A stretch of DNA of 64,000 nt, taken from the NCBI GenBank assembly GCA_937958995.1, contig CALGAP010000010.1, forward strand, positions 310,001 through 374,000, read 5' to 3'. The notes beneath the pieces are model-generated. The model was not told the DNA's origin and searched no databases. It saw nothing but the letters and a program-made list of their open reading frames with translations. Source of the DNA: an uncultured Chitinophagaceae bacterium (GTDB lineage: Bacteria; Bacteroidota; Bacteroidia; Chitinophagales; Chitinophagaceae). Of the stretch, positions 27,129 to 36,180 are shown one piece after another. Every line of letters starts with the position of its first letter. Positions within the stretch are counted from its first letter, which is position 1. The position numbers were made by a program, and so were the translations under genes.

Positions 27129-27467
27129 TCAGGGTTTTACCCTGGTCAGTTTCATTTCACCTCTTTCGTTCTTAATAACGATCTCGTTTTCGTTGATCAG
27201 CTCACCAGTGTTCTCAATGGTGAAATCATTGAAACTAATGGAGAAAGAGAATTTTTTTCCATCCACTTTCCCGTTTTCCAGTTTAGTCTCTCCAAACTGA
27301 GTCTTCAGAGCACCTTGCAGTACATTGCCTTCTACTTTAAAAGTGTACTCCAGTTCAAAGACGCCATTAGGAGTTTCGCGACTACCTTTCCAATTGCCAT
27401 CGAGTGCATTCTGAGCGAAGACGGCGGATCCTACAACCATCAGCAGTAATGTGAAAAACAGCTTCAT
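27129..27467 (-). CDS. Small secreted beta-rich protein
   Basis: A 112-residue protein with a clear signal peptide (MKLFFTLLLMVVGSAVFAQ). The mature ~93 residues form a short lipocalin- or calycin-like pattern: LDGNWKGSRETPNGVFELEYTF, VEGNVLQGALKTQFG, then FTIENTGELINENEIVIKNE. Similar small proteins are common in Sphingobacteriia near sugar-oxidation or glycan genes, and none has a known biochemical role that I can name. It is the first gene of a likely two-gene operon with the PQQ dehydrogenase (34-base gap), so it could be an accessory or ligand-binding partner. That is inference only. Confidence 0.85.
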   Translation of the reverse strand: MKLFFTLLLMVVGSAVFAQNALDGNWKGSRETPNGVFELEYTFKVEGNVLQGALKTQFGETKLENGKVDGKKFSFSISFNDFTIENTGELINENEIVIKNERGEMKLTRVKP

Positions 27468-27644
27468 TTAGCAAACAATTTTTTGGTGAATAAAAATGGT
27501 ATGTTCTATAAATGTATATAAGACGTTTAAAAATACCAGAAGCCTTCACAAAAAATGTACAATATAATCCGGCGATAAATCTTGTACAGGAAGCTCCGAC
27601 TTAATCTCTATTTTTCCTACGAAAAATTCAAATTAATTGTAACT

Positions 27645-29576
27645 ATGAGAAGGCCTCTAACGAACCTGATTGTTTTCAGTTGCCTGCTTGCTTTCCCCGG
27701 CGTTTTCCTTTCAAGTTGCTCCTCTTCGTCAGCCTGGGAACAAAAAAACAAGGAGCTTATTGCAAAATACGATCTTACTGTAAGAACGCTGAGTGGATTG
27801 CCAAATTCTTTTGTGGCGTCTAACCTGGAAGCCGCACAGGTTACAAGTATAGACAGCCTGCAGACCGTAACGCTGCATCCCGGCGTAAACGCGAAATTGT
27901 TTTGGGGTACGGGCAACCTGGTTTCCATATTACACCTGGAACCGGGAGCAAAGATTGCCGAGGAAACCCTGCCCGCCGACCGCTTCCTGTTTGTGCTGGA
28001 AGGTTCTGTGGAACAGCTGATTAATGGTAAAAATGTCAGTTTGACAAGTATCAAGCGCGATGCGCCCAGCGGTACCAAAAGCGGCACCCCGCGCATCGAT
28101 TTTGTTTATCTTGAAAAAGGCAGCACCAATGCCCTGACCGCCGGACCCAATGGTGCCAAACTGCTGGAGGCCTATAGCCCCTTACGCGCCGATTATCTCC
28201 AAAAGGCGGGCATAGAGGCGCCGGCCGACATTCCCGATGTGGAAAACTATCAGACCCCTAACGTGCAACCCGGCGTGGTGTACGACCTGTACGATTTTCA
28301 GCTTACCGAGCTGGCGCCCGGCGCACATTCGCGTCTCGTATCAGGCAGAAATATACAGCTGAGCTTTATCAGCATGGAGCCCGGTTCAGTGTTCCCACAT
28401 CATATTCACCCCGAAGAACAAATGATGTTTGTGTTGCGTGGTGAATGCGAGGAGATTCTGCTCGACGGCAAACAACCGATGAAGCCGAATGATGTAGTGC
28501 GCATTCCCGCCAATATGGTACATGGCGCAGAAATAGGAGAACTGGGCTGCGACGCATTAGATATTTTCTGGCCGGCACGCGCCGATTACCTGGAAAAAGA
28601 AAAAGCAAGACTGGCTGCATTTCACGCCATCATTCCCGAGGGCGCCAAACCCGAACTGATTATCGATGGTAAAAAGACAAAACCAGAATTGTATTTCGGA
28701 GAAGGTCCCAAATGGATGAATGGCAAACTGTATTTCTCCAACATGTACTTCGATGAGAACTTCAATGCCAATCCCGGTAAAAGTTCAATCGTGGAAATGG
28801 ATCCGAGCGGCAGTTATCGCAACATCACACAGGGAAAAATGCAGGCCAATGGTTTGTATCCCTATAAGAATGGTAACCTGATTGTGTGCGACATGATGGG
28901 TCATAGGGTGGTGGAGATGACTACCAAAGGACAAGTGGTGAGAGTGTTGGCAGATAAATACGATGGCAAACCGATTGACGGCCCCAACGATGTGATCACC
29001 GATGCTCGTGGCGGATTCTATTTTACCGATCCGCAGTTTACCATGGAACCCGAGAAGTTTCAACCCGGCCGCGCAGTGTATTATGTGTCGCCCGAAGGAA
29101 AAATTACACGACTCACAGAACCTAATGAATTTGCAATGCCCAATGGCATTGTACTTTCTCCTGACGGAAAAACGCTCTACATTAACAACTGCTACGACGA
29201 CGAAGACTGGTACCCTGTGAAGAGCGAAAAAGACAACTATATCTGGGCCTATGATGTAAACCCTGACGGCACCATCAGCAATGGCCGCCAGTTTGCAAAA
29301 CTTCACCTCACAGAAAATGTGCTCGACAGAAAAGGAAGATCATCGAGCGCCGATGGTATGGCCATCGATAAGCAGGGCAACCTGTATGTGGCTACTTACT
29401 ATGGCGTGCAGATCTTTAATGCGAAAGGAGAATATGTGGGAATGATCAACCTGCCTTCCTTCCCGGTGAGCCTTTGCTTTGGTGGCGATGACATGACAAC
29501 GTTGTATATCGTAAGCTACAGCAAAGTGTATAAGATCCAGACCAACATGGTAGGGCACGTTAATTATCTATCATAA
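27645..29576 (+). CDS. Lipoprotein fusing two cupins to an SMP-30/gluconolactonase propeller
   Basis: A 643-residue lipoprotein starting at ATG 27645 (MRRPLTNLIV) with lipobox LSSC, Cys25. First cupin (about 75-135) is degenerate (LHLEPGAKIAEETLPADRFLFVLEGSVEQLI). The second (about 240-310) has the metal set HHIHPEEQMMFVLRGECEE and MVHG. From about residue 340 there is an SMP-30/gluconolactonase six-blade propeller with the expected divalent-metal residues: Glu in FGEGP, Asn in GPNDV, Asn in MPNGIV, Asp in SADGM. Expected reaction: opening of an aldonolactone at the cell envelope. The fused metal cupin might act on the sugar before or after (speculation). Divergent from the PQQ dehydrogenase operon that would make the lactone. 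Confidence 0.9.
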   Translation: MRRPLTNLIVFSCLLAFPGVFLSSCSSSSAWEQKNKELIAKYDLTVRTLSGLPNSFVASNLEAAQVTSIDSLQTVTLHPGVNAKLFWGTGNLVSILHLEPGAKIAEETLPADRFLFVLEGSVEQLINGKNVSLTSIKRDAPSGTKSGTPRIDFVYLEKGSTNALTAGPNGAKLLEAYSPLRADYLQKAGIEAPADIPDVENYQTPNVQPGVVYDLYDFQLTELAPGAHSRLVSGRNIQLSFISMEPGSVFPHHIHPEEQMMFVLRGECEEILLDGKQPMKPNDVVRIPANMVHGAEIGELGCDALDIFWPARADYLEKEKARLAAFHAIIPEGAKPELIIDGKKTKPELYFGEGPKWMNGKLYFSNMYFDENFNANPGKSSIVEMDPSGSYRNITQGKMQANGLYPYKNGNLIVCDMMGHRVVEMTTKGQVVRVLADKYDGKPIDGPNDVITDARGGFYFTDPQFTMEPEKFQPGRAVYYVSPEGKITRLTEPNEFAMPNGIVLSPDGKTLYINNCYDDEDWYPVKSEKDNYIWAYDVNPDGTISNGRQFAKLHLTENVLDRKGRSSSADGMAIDKQGNLYVATYYGVQIFNAKGEYVGMINLPSFPVSLCFGGDDMTTLYIVSYSKVYKIQTNMVGHVNYLS

Positions 29577-29586
29577 GCAATCTGAA

Positions 29587-29617
29587 AAAAAGAACCTGGT
29601 TTCTACCAGGTTCTTTT
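29587..29617. terminator. Bidirectional intrinsic terminator
   Basis: AAAAGAACCTGG (29588-29599), loop TTTCTA, CCAGGTTCTTTT (29606-29617). The A-run on one side and T-run on the other allow termination in both directions. On the minus strand the stem includes the last codons and stop of the RraA-like gene. Confidence 0.88.
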
Positions 29618-30526
29618 GCTCATTACTTTATCGAGTTCTTCGCGGGTCATTTTTCCGAGTTCCGGGTGTTTCTCCAGCCATTTTAAAAATTCAGTCTTGA
29701 TCTCATCAGTCCATTGGTCATCAATCTCACCAGTACTGTATCTGCCGCTGCGTACCATCTCAAAACCAAACTGGTCTTTGCGAATCACAAATTCTGCTAC
29801 GCTTACAACATGCTCGGCCAAGTGGGCGGGCACAAACAAAACTCCTTCTTTCTGTGCAATTACCAGGTCGCCGGGCAGCACCATTACGCCGCCTATGCGA
29901 ATGGGTGTATTCAATCCCATCAGCACCATATCTTCGGTGAATGAGGGATGAAAATCTCTTACAAAAGCATTGAAGCCTTCAATTTTCTGAATCTCCAGCA
30001 GGTCGCGGGCAGAACCGTCAAACACTACACCATTCCCTGATTTGCTGTAAATAGAGTTGGCAAGTGTGGCACCCATTATGGGTCCGCCGCTGATTTTACC
30101 AAATGCATCGGCCACATAAATATCGCCTTTTACCAGCGTTTCAATGGGCCATGAGTTGGTATTGCCTTTTCTGCCTTGTTTTGCCCCCCTTTCTTTGATG
30201 TTTTTCTCTACATCGGGGCGGCTGGGCATATACATAGCCGTTACAGCGCGTCCGGTGATGATGGTATCGTTCACCGTTTTCCAGTTACCTTCAAACTGGT
30301 GCAGGTAGCCTTCATTCCTCAAAACGGTCCACGCGTCGTCTATATAAATTTTCTTCGCCCTTTCGAGCAGGTTGTCGGGAATTTTGGGGCGGCCATCAGG
30401 AAAACGTTCGCCCTTCCACTCAGATGTCAGGAAAATCAGTTCTTCTTTAGAAATGGTTTGGGCATTTGCCGAGGCGGCAAAGAAAATTACGCTGAGAAAA
30501 AACAGGATGCTAAGGTTGAACTTCAT
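29603..30526 (-). CDS. Exported RraA-like (HMG/CHA aldolase family) protein 1
   Basis: A 307-residue protein starting at ATG 30526 (MKFNLSILFF) with a signal peptide ending SANAQ. The RraA/4-hydroxy-4-methyl-2-oxoglutarate aldolase core is clear: KGDIYVADAFGKISGGPIMGATLANSIYSKSGNGVVFDGSARDLLEI. It includes the Asp-Gly-x-x-Arg-Asp group that binds substrate and metal in pyruvate-forming aldolases of this family. An N-terminal helix (KEELIFLTSEWKGERFPDGRPKIP) and C-terminal extension exceed the ~160-residue cytoplasmic RraA. It is paralogous to the protein at 36181. Last gene of the AraC-headed operon. Inference: periplasmic aldol cleavage (or related chemistry) of a keto-sugar acid, giving pyruvate and an aldehyde. 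Confidence 0.88.
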   Translation of the reverse strand: MKFNLSILFFLSVIFFAASANAQTISKEELIFLTSEWKGERFPDGRPKIPDNLLERAKKIYIDDAWTVLRNEGYLHQFEGNWKTVNDTIITGRAVTAMYMPSRPDVEKNIKERGAKQGRKGNTNSWPIETLVKGDIYVADAFGKISGGPIMGATLANSIYSKSGNGVVFDGSARDLLEIQKIEGFNAFVRDFHPSFTEDMVLMGLNTPIRIGGVMVLPGDLVIAQKEGVLFVPAHLAEHVVSVAEFVIRKDQFGFEMVRSGRYSTGEIDDQWTDEIKTEFLKWLEKHPELGKMTREELDKVMSKRTW

Positions 30527-30555
30527 GGGTAAAATGAAATTGATTTTGAAATGTT

Positions 30556-32193
30556 TCAAAAATCATCGGTTGTTTTCATGATATTTCTGACTGCCTGTTC
30601 GCCCAGGCGGTCTCTCAGTTGCGTGAGGTACAGGCTTCGGGGCGTCACATGCCGGTCGAGCGATTCTATATACCCGTTAGGTTTGCTCAATTCCTGCAGG
30701 GGCTTGTTGTAGATAACCGAAGCAGTACCAATATGGCCAAAGGAATAGTTCTGCGCGGTGGGTGGTTGCTGAATCAGGAAATCACCTTCACAATTCCAGA
30801 ACACGCAGTTGGCGCCTGCCCAGCCGATGGTAATATCTTTCCAGTACCGGGCGGTGAGGGGCGCTTTTACGTTATCATATAGTGCGCCGTTTACCCAGTT
30901 GGCATGAGGCTCGCTGGAAGAGTAGGGGTTTACCGCTTCGCAGTGAAGAAACACATTTCCGCTGGAAGAAGGTGTCTGCATCACGAAAGAATGTCTGCCT
31001 TTCTGTGAGAAACATCTTTGCGCCAGCGAAAGCTGTCCGTTCAGCTGAAACGTAAATCTTCGGGCGCCTGCGCGGATAGATACCGGCTCCCAGCTTTCAC
31101 AATCCTGGATGGTGATCCACTTGGTGGCCGCGGTGGTCTGTACTACGCTGCTGGCAAAATGCAAGGCCGTGATATTGCGCACCCAGCCATTTACGGTATT
31201 GGAAAAATTGATAAAGTTGAAATAATGGTTTTCATCCGCATAATATTCCTCCGCTTCGTATTTAGCTCCGGGACCGTCGAATGAACCGCGGTCCATATTG
31301 CCATACTCTGTCATACGCACCGATGGATTGTATTCCGAGATGCCGCGCAGGTTTTCAACGGCTACCTGTTCTATGCGGCCGGTATCGGTATATTTCACCA
31401 CCTCGCCACCGCCCCAGCGTGTTTCGATGGCAGTGAAAATGGGAGCGTCTACGGTGAGCGTATTGCCTTTGATGTCAACAACAACGCGGTCGTAGCTGAT
31501 AGTGAATGGGCGCCAGCGATAACGTCCTGCTGATAGTGAGTCCTGTCCTATTTCCTTAATCCAGTCTTCATTGCCATGCCGGCGCACCAGCACTTTGTCT
31601 CCTATTTTAAAATTTTTTGCGGATGCTACGTTAAATGATTTTGCACCAACGGGCACGTACTTATCTGTGATGGTTTGTTTGGTTTCTTCCTGCGCTGTCC
31701 AACCGGAAGCGCCACCAATATTGATCAATGCGGGCCTTCTGAAACCACTTTGTGGCGTGCCGCCCGATTTGCCAACCAGTATGGTGCCGATATCACTCGC
31801 ACCTTCGCCGCGCAGCACCACTCCCGAAGCCCTGATGTAAATGGGTTTTTCCAACGGGTAAATACCCATCTTCAGTAACACGGCTCCCCTGAAGCCATGT
31901 GCATCTACCGGCATTGCTGATATTTTGTCGATGGCAGCCTGCACATTGTCTGAGTTGTCGCCCGGCACGGGCCACACCGTTACTTTCACCGGTACGTAGG
32001 GAAGCGGCACGCCGCCGCCTTTATAGCCGGCATTGGAAAAGTCGGGGATTTTATTGCCAAGACTATCCGCGACATATACCAGTTTGCCGTCTATGCCGGG
32101 ATATACCAGCGAGGTGGCCGGCGGCATGTCTTGCGCTGTCCCTGCAATTGAAACGACAAGAAAAATAAACGCTACAAATGAATTTTTTTTCAT
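30556..32193 (-). CDS. Secreted right-handed parallel beta-helix protein (pectate-lyase-like)
   Basis: A 545-residue protein with a signal peptide ending AGTAQ. N-terminal segment with DNSDNVQAAIDKISAMP and GAVLLKMGIYPLEKPIYIRASGVVLRGEG. This is the pattern of the pectate-lyase-3-like beta-helix fold used by polygalacturonases, lyases and related enzymes. The helix continues with HYFNFINFSNTVNGWVRNITALHFASSVV, ITIQDCESWEPVSI, FVMQTPSSSGNVFLHCEAVNP and WNCEGDFLI. I cannot assign a CAZy family or pick catalytic residues with safety. It lies eight bases after the CE1-like esterase in the operon, so it is probably a lyase or hydrolase attacking an acylated acidic glycan. Confidence 0.85.
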   Translation of the reverse strand: MKKNSFVAFIFLVVSIAGTAQDMPPATSLVYPGIDGKLVYVADSLGNKIPDFSNAGYKGGGVPLPYVPVKVTVWPVPGDNSDNVQAAIDKISAMPVDAHGFRGAVLLKMGIYPLEKPIYIRASGVVLRGEGASDIGTILVGKSGGTPQSGFRRPALINIGGASGWTAQEETKQTITDKYVPVGAKSFNVASAKNFKIGDKVLVRRHGNEDWIKEIGQDSLSAGRYRWRPFTISYDRVVVDIKGNTLTVDAPIFTAIETRWGGGEVVKYTDTGRIEQVAVENLRGISEYNPSVRMTEYGNMDRGSFDGPGAKYEAEEYYADENHYFNFINFSNTVNGWVRNITALHFASSVVQTTAATKWITIQDCESWEPVSIRAGARRFTFQLNGQLSLAQRCFSQKGRHSFVMQTPSSSGNVFLHCEAVNPYSSSEPHANWVNGALYDNVKAPLTARYWKDITIGWAGANCVFWNCEGDFLIQQPPTAQNYSFGHIGTASVIYNKPLQELSKPNGYIESLDRHVTPRSLYLTQLRDRLGEQAVRNIMKTTDDF

Positions 32194-32201
32194 GCCCTTT
32201 G

Positions 32202-33347
32202 TTATTTGAATAACCTGGGTGCGAAATCATATAATGCCCTGCGCCAGGTAAGCCATTCGTGCGCAGTGCCCTGCGACTCATGAAACACCACGTTGATGCC
32301 ATGAGCCTTCAGCTGATCCACCAATGGTTTGGGATTGCTTTCTTCAGTGCCTGTACTGATGAATAGCAGTTTAAACTTCTTATTGAATTCAGCGGCATCT
32401 TTAAACACGCCGTTGAAAGCTTCCTGTACCACGTTGTTGCCGCGGAAGAAAAACCCGCTGAACGTGCCGATCCACGCAAACTTGTCGGGATGCGCAAACA
32501 CGGTCATTGTAGTTTGAAACCCGCCGCGCGACAAACCCGCCATCGCCCTGTGTTCGCGATCGGTGAGCGTACGGAAATTTTTGTCGATGAAAGGAATCAT
32601 GTCTTTCACGAAAATATCAGTGATGCTGCCTTTGGCCGAGCGCACGTCTGAATTGGTTTTGATATCGCCGCTGGGCATCACCACAATCATAGGTACCGCC
32701 TTGCCTTCATGGATTAGTTTGTCCATGATATTGGCCATATGTCCCTGCACCGACCAGCCATTTTCATCTTCACCCCAGCCATGCACCAGGTAAAGCACCG
32801 GGTATCTCCTGGTAGGGTTTTGTTCATACTCAGCCGGCACGTACACGTTGATATGACGCTCGATGCCATTCACTTCCGACCAGTGATACATGGAGCGGAC
32901 ATGCCCATGCGGTATATCTTTATTAAAGCGATAGTAGTCTCCTTCCGGCCCTTCGGGAATTTCAATAGCCGACGATTCCCAGTTGCTACCAAAATAAGCC
33001 TCGCTGCCCCTGTCGGCCACGGGCACACTATCGATCATGATGGAGTAGTAATGAAAACCTACCACCAGCGGATCAGTTGTGTACCACCATACACCATTTT
33101 CGTCTTTCTTCATCGCGTGTTTGCCATTGAGGTTGAGCGTTACGTTTTGTGCGTAAGGCGCCACCACCTTAAACATAGCCTGGCGGGTCTTGGGATTCAC
33201 CGCCGGGTATTGCGAAAGAAAGGTATTGGTGGATGCAGGTTTAAATCCTTCGGGCATGGGATCATTCTGAATACCCATACCGGGCGGCTGCGCAGTTGCC
33301 ATACCATACAAGGCGAAGGCAACAAGCGTGATAAGGAGCTTTTTCAT
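32202..33347 (-). CDS. CE1-like esterase with E-set domain
   Basis: A 381-residue secreted esterase, same architecture as the protein at 17854. Signal peptide ending GMATAQ. E-set/CBM48-like domain about 40-130 (AMFKVVAPYAQNVTLNLNG). Hydrolase domain with YLVHGWGEDENGW, Ser273 in GLSRGG, and His363 in TAHEW. The acid position seen as Asp in the relatives reads TGTEES here, so Glu335 or Glu336 may serve. Family activities include feruloyl and acetyl-xylan esterase. Part of the AraC-headed operon, 26 bases after the aldehyde dehydrogenase gene, which ties de-esterification to sugar-acid catabolism. Confidence 0.92.
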   Translation of the reverse strand: MKKLLITLVAFALYGMATAQPPGMGIQNDPMPEGFKPASTNTFLSQYPAVNPKTRQAMFKVVAPYAQNVTLNLNGKHAMKKDENGVWWYTTDPLVVGFHYYSIMIDSVPVADRGSEAYFGSNWESSAIEIPEGPEGDYYRFNKDIPHGHVRSMYHWSEVNGIERHINVYVPAEYEQNPTRRYPVLYLVHGWGEDENGWSVQGHMANIMDKLIHEGKAVPMIVVMPSGDIKTNSDVRSAKGSITDIFVKDMIPFIDKNFRTLTDREHRAMAGLSRGGFQTTMTVFAHPDKFAWIGTFSGFFFRGNNVVQEAFNGVFKDAAEFNKKFKLLFISTGTEESNPKPLVDQLKAHGINVVFHESQGTAHEWLTWRRALYDFAPRLFK

Positions 33348-33373
33348 ATTGTTGTTTTTTTCAGTCGCTGTTG

Positions 33374-34846
33374 TTAAATGATAAGCTCGTTGTTGACGGT
33401 GCGCGCAATTTTCAACGGGTTATCATTTTTTAATTCATCGGGCAAAAGACTATCGGGCCAGTTTTGGAAAGCAATTGGTCTCACGAATCGCTTAATACCG
33501 TCGGCGCCTACGGAGGTGAACCTTGAATCAGTAGTGGCAGGGAATGGTCCGCCATGATTCATTGCCAGGCAAACCTCCACTCCGGTGGGCACACCGTTGA
33601 AAATGATGCGGCCGCACAAGCCTTTGATGGCGTCGAGCAGTTCTTCGTGCTGCGGCAGCTCGTTTTCGGTGGCGAACACTGTACAGGTGATCTGCCCTTC
33701 GAGGTTGGCAGCTACTTCCAGCATTTCGTTCAGGTGGCTGCAGCGCACAATCAACGAGTAGGGACCAAACACTTCCTGGTGTAAGACCGGGTTGCTTAAG
33801 AAAGTTTTGGCGCCTACAGTAGCCAGCGCGGCGGTACCGCAACCTTGCTCTTCTGCCAGTTGCCCTTCGCCCACCATTATCACGCCTTTCTGACCGAGCG
33901 CTTTCTGCTTTTTCTCTTCATATGCTTTGGCAATGCCGAGGTGCAACATTTTGGCAGCGCCAATATTGCTGATCTCTTCACTGGCCGCAGCTATGAATTG
34001 CTCCAGCGGCTCGCCGTCGAGCGCAATCACGAGGCCGGGGTTGGTGCAGAACTGTCCTACACCGAGCGTGACAGATGCCACGTACATTTTTGCCACTTCC
34101 GCAGCAGAAGTTTTCAGTTTTTCGGGAAACAGAAACACGGGATTGATGCTACCCATTTCTGCAAAGACCGGGATAGGTTCTTTGCGTTGGTTGCCCCAGT
34201 CGAAAAGTTGTTTACCGCCTGCATAAGAACCGGTAAAGCCTACAGCCTTGGTAAGCGGGTGTTTTACCAGGGCTTCACCCACTTCAAAACCGGCGCCATA
34301 TACGTGCGCAAACACGCCATCGGGCATATTGGTTTCTGCTGCCGCCTGGTGAATGAGCGCTGCCACCATGGTAGAGGTTTCCGCATGTGCGGGGTGAGCT
34401 TTCACAATCACCGGGCAGCCCGCAGCAAAAGCGCAGGCGGTATCACCGCCTGCGGTTGAAAATGCAAATGGAAAATTGGATGAACCGAACACAACTACAG
34501 GACCCAGCGGAACCGATGTCTTGCGTATGTCGGGTTTGGGAGGATTACGGTCAGGGATAGCCGTATCAATTCTCACATCCAGCCACTGGCCTCGTTCGCA
34601 GGCGTCGGCATAGCTGTTGAGTTGAAAAACAGTCCTCCCTCGTTCATTTTTCAGTCTTGCCTCAGGCAGGTTCGTTTCGCGCATGGCCGTTTGTATCAGC
34701 TCATCGCCGCTGGCTTCCAGCTTCGCGGCGATGGCCCGCATAAAGCCGGCGCGCTGCCTGAGAGATAATTTCCGGTATTGCTGAAATGCGGCCCATGCTT
34801 TTTGCATTACCGCATCAATTTCTCCAATCGTTGCGTCTTTATACAT
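33374..34846 (-). CDS. 2,5-dioxovalerate (alpha-ketoglutarate semialdehyde) dehydrogenase
   Basis: A 490-residue cytoplasmic NAD(P)+ aldehyde dehydrogenase of the KGSADH type: the segment FGSSNFPFAFSTAGGDTACAF with PVIVKAHPAHAET is distinctive. Catalytic Cys267 (GQFCTNPG), general base Glu230 (FAEMGSINP), oxyanion Asn124 (SSNFP), cofactor Lys149. No signal peptide. Family reaction: 2,5-dioxovalerate to 2-oxoglutarate, the last step of non-phosphorylative pentose, glucarate and hydroxyproline breakdown. The FAH-family dehydratase at 46959, which would supply 2,5-dioxovalerate, lies in the divergent operon. Thirteen bases separate this gene from the enolase-superfamily dehydratase, so they are co-transcribed. 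Confidence 0.93.
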   Translation of the reverse strand: MYKDATIGEIDAVMQKAWAAFQQYRKLSLRQRAGFMRAIAAKLEASGDELIQTAMRETNLPEARLKNERGRTVFQLNSYADACERGQWLDVRIDTAIPDRNPPKPDIRKTSVPLGPVVVFGSSNFPFAFSTAGGDTACAFAAGCPVIVKAHPAHAETSTMVAALIHQAAAETNMPDGVFAHVYGAGFEVGEALVKHPLTKAVGFTGSYAGGKQLFDWGNQRKEPIPVFAEMGSINPVFLFPEKLKTSAAEVAKMYVASVTLGVGQFCTNPGLVIALDGEPLEQFIAAASEEISNIGAAKMLHLGIAKAYEEKKQKALGQKGVIMVGEGQLAEEQGCGTAALATVGAKTFLSNPVLHQEVFGPYSLIVRCSHLNEMLEVAANLEGQITCTVFATENELPQHEELLDAIKGLCGRIIFNGVPTGVEVCLAMNHGGPFPATTDSRFTSVGADGIKRFVRPIAFQNWPDSLLPDELKNDNPLKIARTVNNELII

Positions 34847-34859
34847 AGTCTGTCTTTAA

Positions 34860-36137
34860 TCACTCAAAGAAGGGAATATTGGGTATGGCGTATTTCTTCA
34901 TTCCTTCCTCGTTGAGGTCAACGCCGATACCTGGTTTGTCTGACACGGTGATGAAACTCTTATTCACCCATTCACCATCATATTTCACAATCTCCTTAAA
35001 CATCGGTTGTGTATGGAAGTAAGATTGCCATTCCATGATCAGGAAGTTGGGCACTGATGCACAAACATGCGCGCAGGCCATAGCTCCCAGGAATGATGCC
35101 ACCATGTGCGGTGCAAAGGGCACATAGTACAGGTTGGCGAGGTTGGCAATGCGCTGGCCTTCGCCTAGACCGCCGGCTTTTTGCAGGTCGGGCATCACGA
35201 TATCAACGGCGCCGATTTCCAGGAGCGGACGGAAACCATAAGCGAGGTAGTGGTTTTCACCGGCACAAATGGGCGTGCTGGTTGAATCGGCGATCTTCTT
35301 ATATGCTTCGGGATTTTCTGCAGGAATGGGTTCTTCCAGCCACATCAGGTTCAGCGGCTCAAGCGCCTTGGCCACTCTTTCGCCGGTGGGTGCATCGTAG
35401 CGGCCGTGCATATCAACGCAGATATCAATATCGGGGCCCACGGCTTCGCGCGCGGCGGTCATCTGTTCTACCATACGGCGCACTTCCATGGGACTGGCTG
35501 TCCAGTTGTAGCGGTCGTATTTGCCGGGGTCGTTGGCCTGGTCCAGGTCGAACTTGATGGCGTTAAAGCCCATTTCTTTTGACTTTTTAGCCGCGGCGGC
35601 AAAGTCAGAAGGCTTGGGGTTATTGGTTTGATATAAGGCAGTATCGCTATATACTCTCACCTTATCACGGAATTTTCCACCGAGCAGTTGATATACCGGC
35701 AGACCCAGCGCTTTACCTGTGAGGTCCCATAGCGCTGTTTCAAAGGCAGACAATACAGCGATATACATACCGGCCTGCGCGCCACCGAATACACCGCTTT
35801 TGCGGAATTCATCAAATATGCGGTGCACGTTCAGCGGGCTTCTGTTTACCAGGCGGCGGCCCCAGCTTTTCACCAGGTGATAGGTGCCCTGGATAGCATC
35901 CACGCCTTCGCCATAACCAACTATATCCTGGTTGGTGGTCATTTTTACAAACAGGCTGCCTCTTATATAGGCACAGGTAACTTCTTTGATGGTCAGCTGT
36001 GAAGGTGCAGAAGCTTTGGGGGTTCTTTCAATGGCATCTTCCAGCCCTTTACCAAAAGTTTGTTGAAGCCCGGCCAACGGCGTCATTGCCGTTGCCAGCG
36101 CGGCCTTTCTGAGAAATGATCTTCTTGATGCAGACAT
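34860..36137 (-). CDS. Tat-exported enolase-superfamily sugar-acid dehydratase
   Basis: A 425-residue mandelate-racemase-subgroup enzyme with an N-terminal twin-arginine signal (SRRSFLRKAALATAMTPLAG). Active-site set read from the sequence: Lys195 in IKFDLD, Asp242 and His244 in VDMHGRY, Glu268 in WLEEP, Glu294 in CAGEN, Asp317 in MPDLQ, His344 in APHM, Glu369 near IMEW. The DxH motif plus His344 fits acid-sugar dehydratases of the galactonate/gluconate/xylonate type. Expected reaction: aldonate to 2-keto-3-deoxy-aldonate. Export of such an enzyme is unusual, as most characterised members are cytoplasmic. Operon partners: exported RraA-like protein upstream (43 bases), KGSADH downstream. Confidence 0.92.
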   Translation of the reverse strand: MSASRRSFLRKAALATAMTPLAGLQQTFGKGLEDAIERTPKASAPSQLTIKEVTCAYIRGSLFVKMTTNQDIVGYGEGVDAIQGTYHLVKSWGRRLVNRSPLNVHRIFDEFRKSGVFGGAQAGMYIAVLSAFETALWDLTGKALGLPVYQLLGGKFRDKVRVYSDTALYQTNNPKPSDFAAAAKKSKEMGFNAIKFDLDQANDPGKYDRYNWTASPMEVRRMVEQMTAAREAVGPDIDICVDMHGRYDAPTGERVAKALEPLNLMWLEEPIPAENPEAYKKIADSTSTPICAGENHYLAYGFRPLLEIGAVDIVMPDLQKAGGLGEGQRIANLANLYYVPFAPHMVASFLGAMACAHVCASVPNFLIMEWQSYFHTQPMFKEIVKYDGEWVNKSFITVSDKPGIGVDLNEEGMKKYAIPNIPFFE

Positions 36138-36180
36138 AGGTGATAGTTGTCAGTTTATAAATTCAGTTAATAATGTACGT

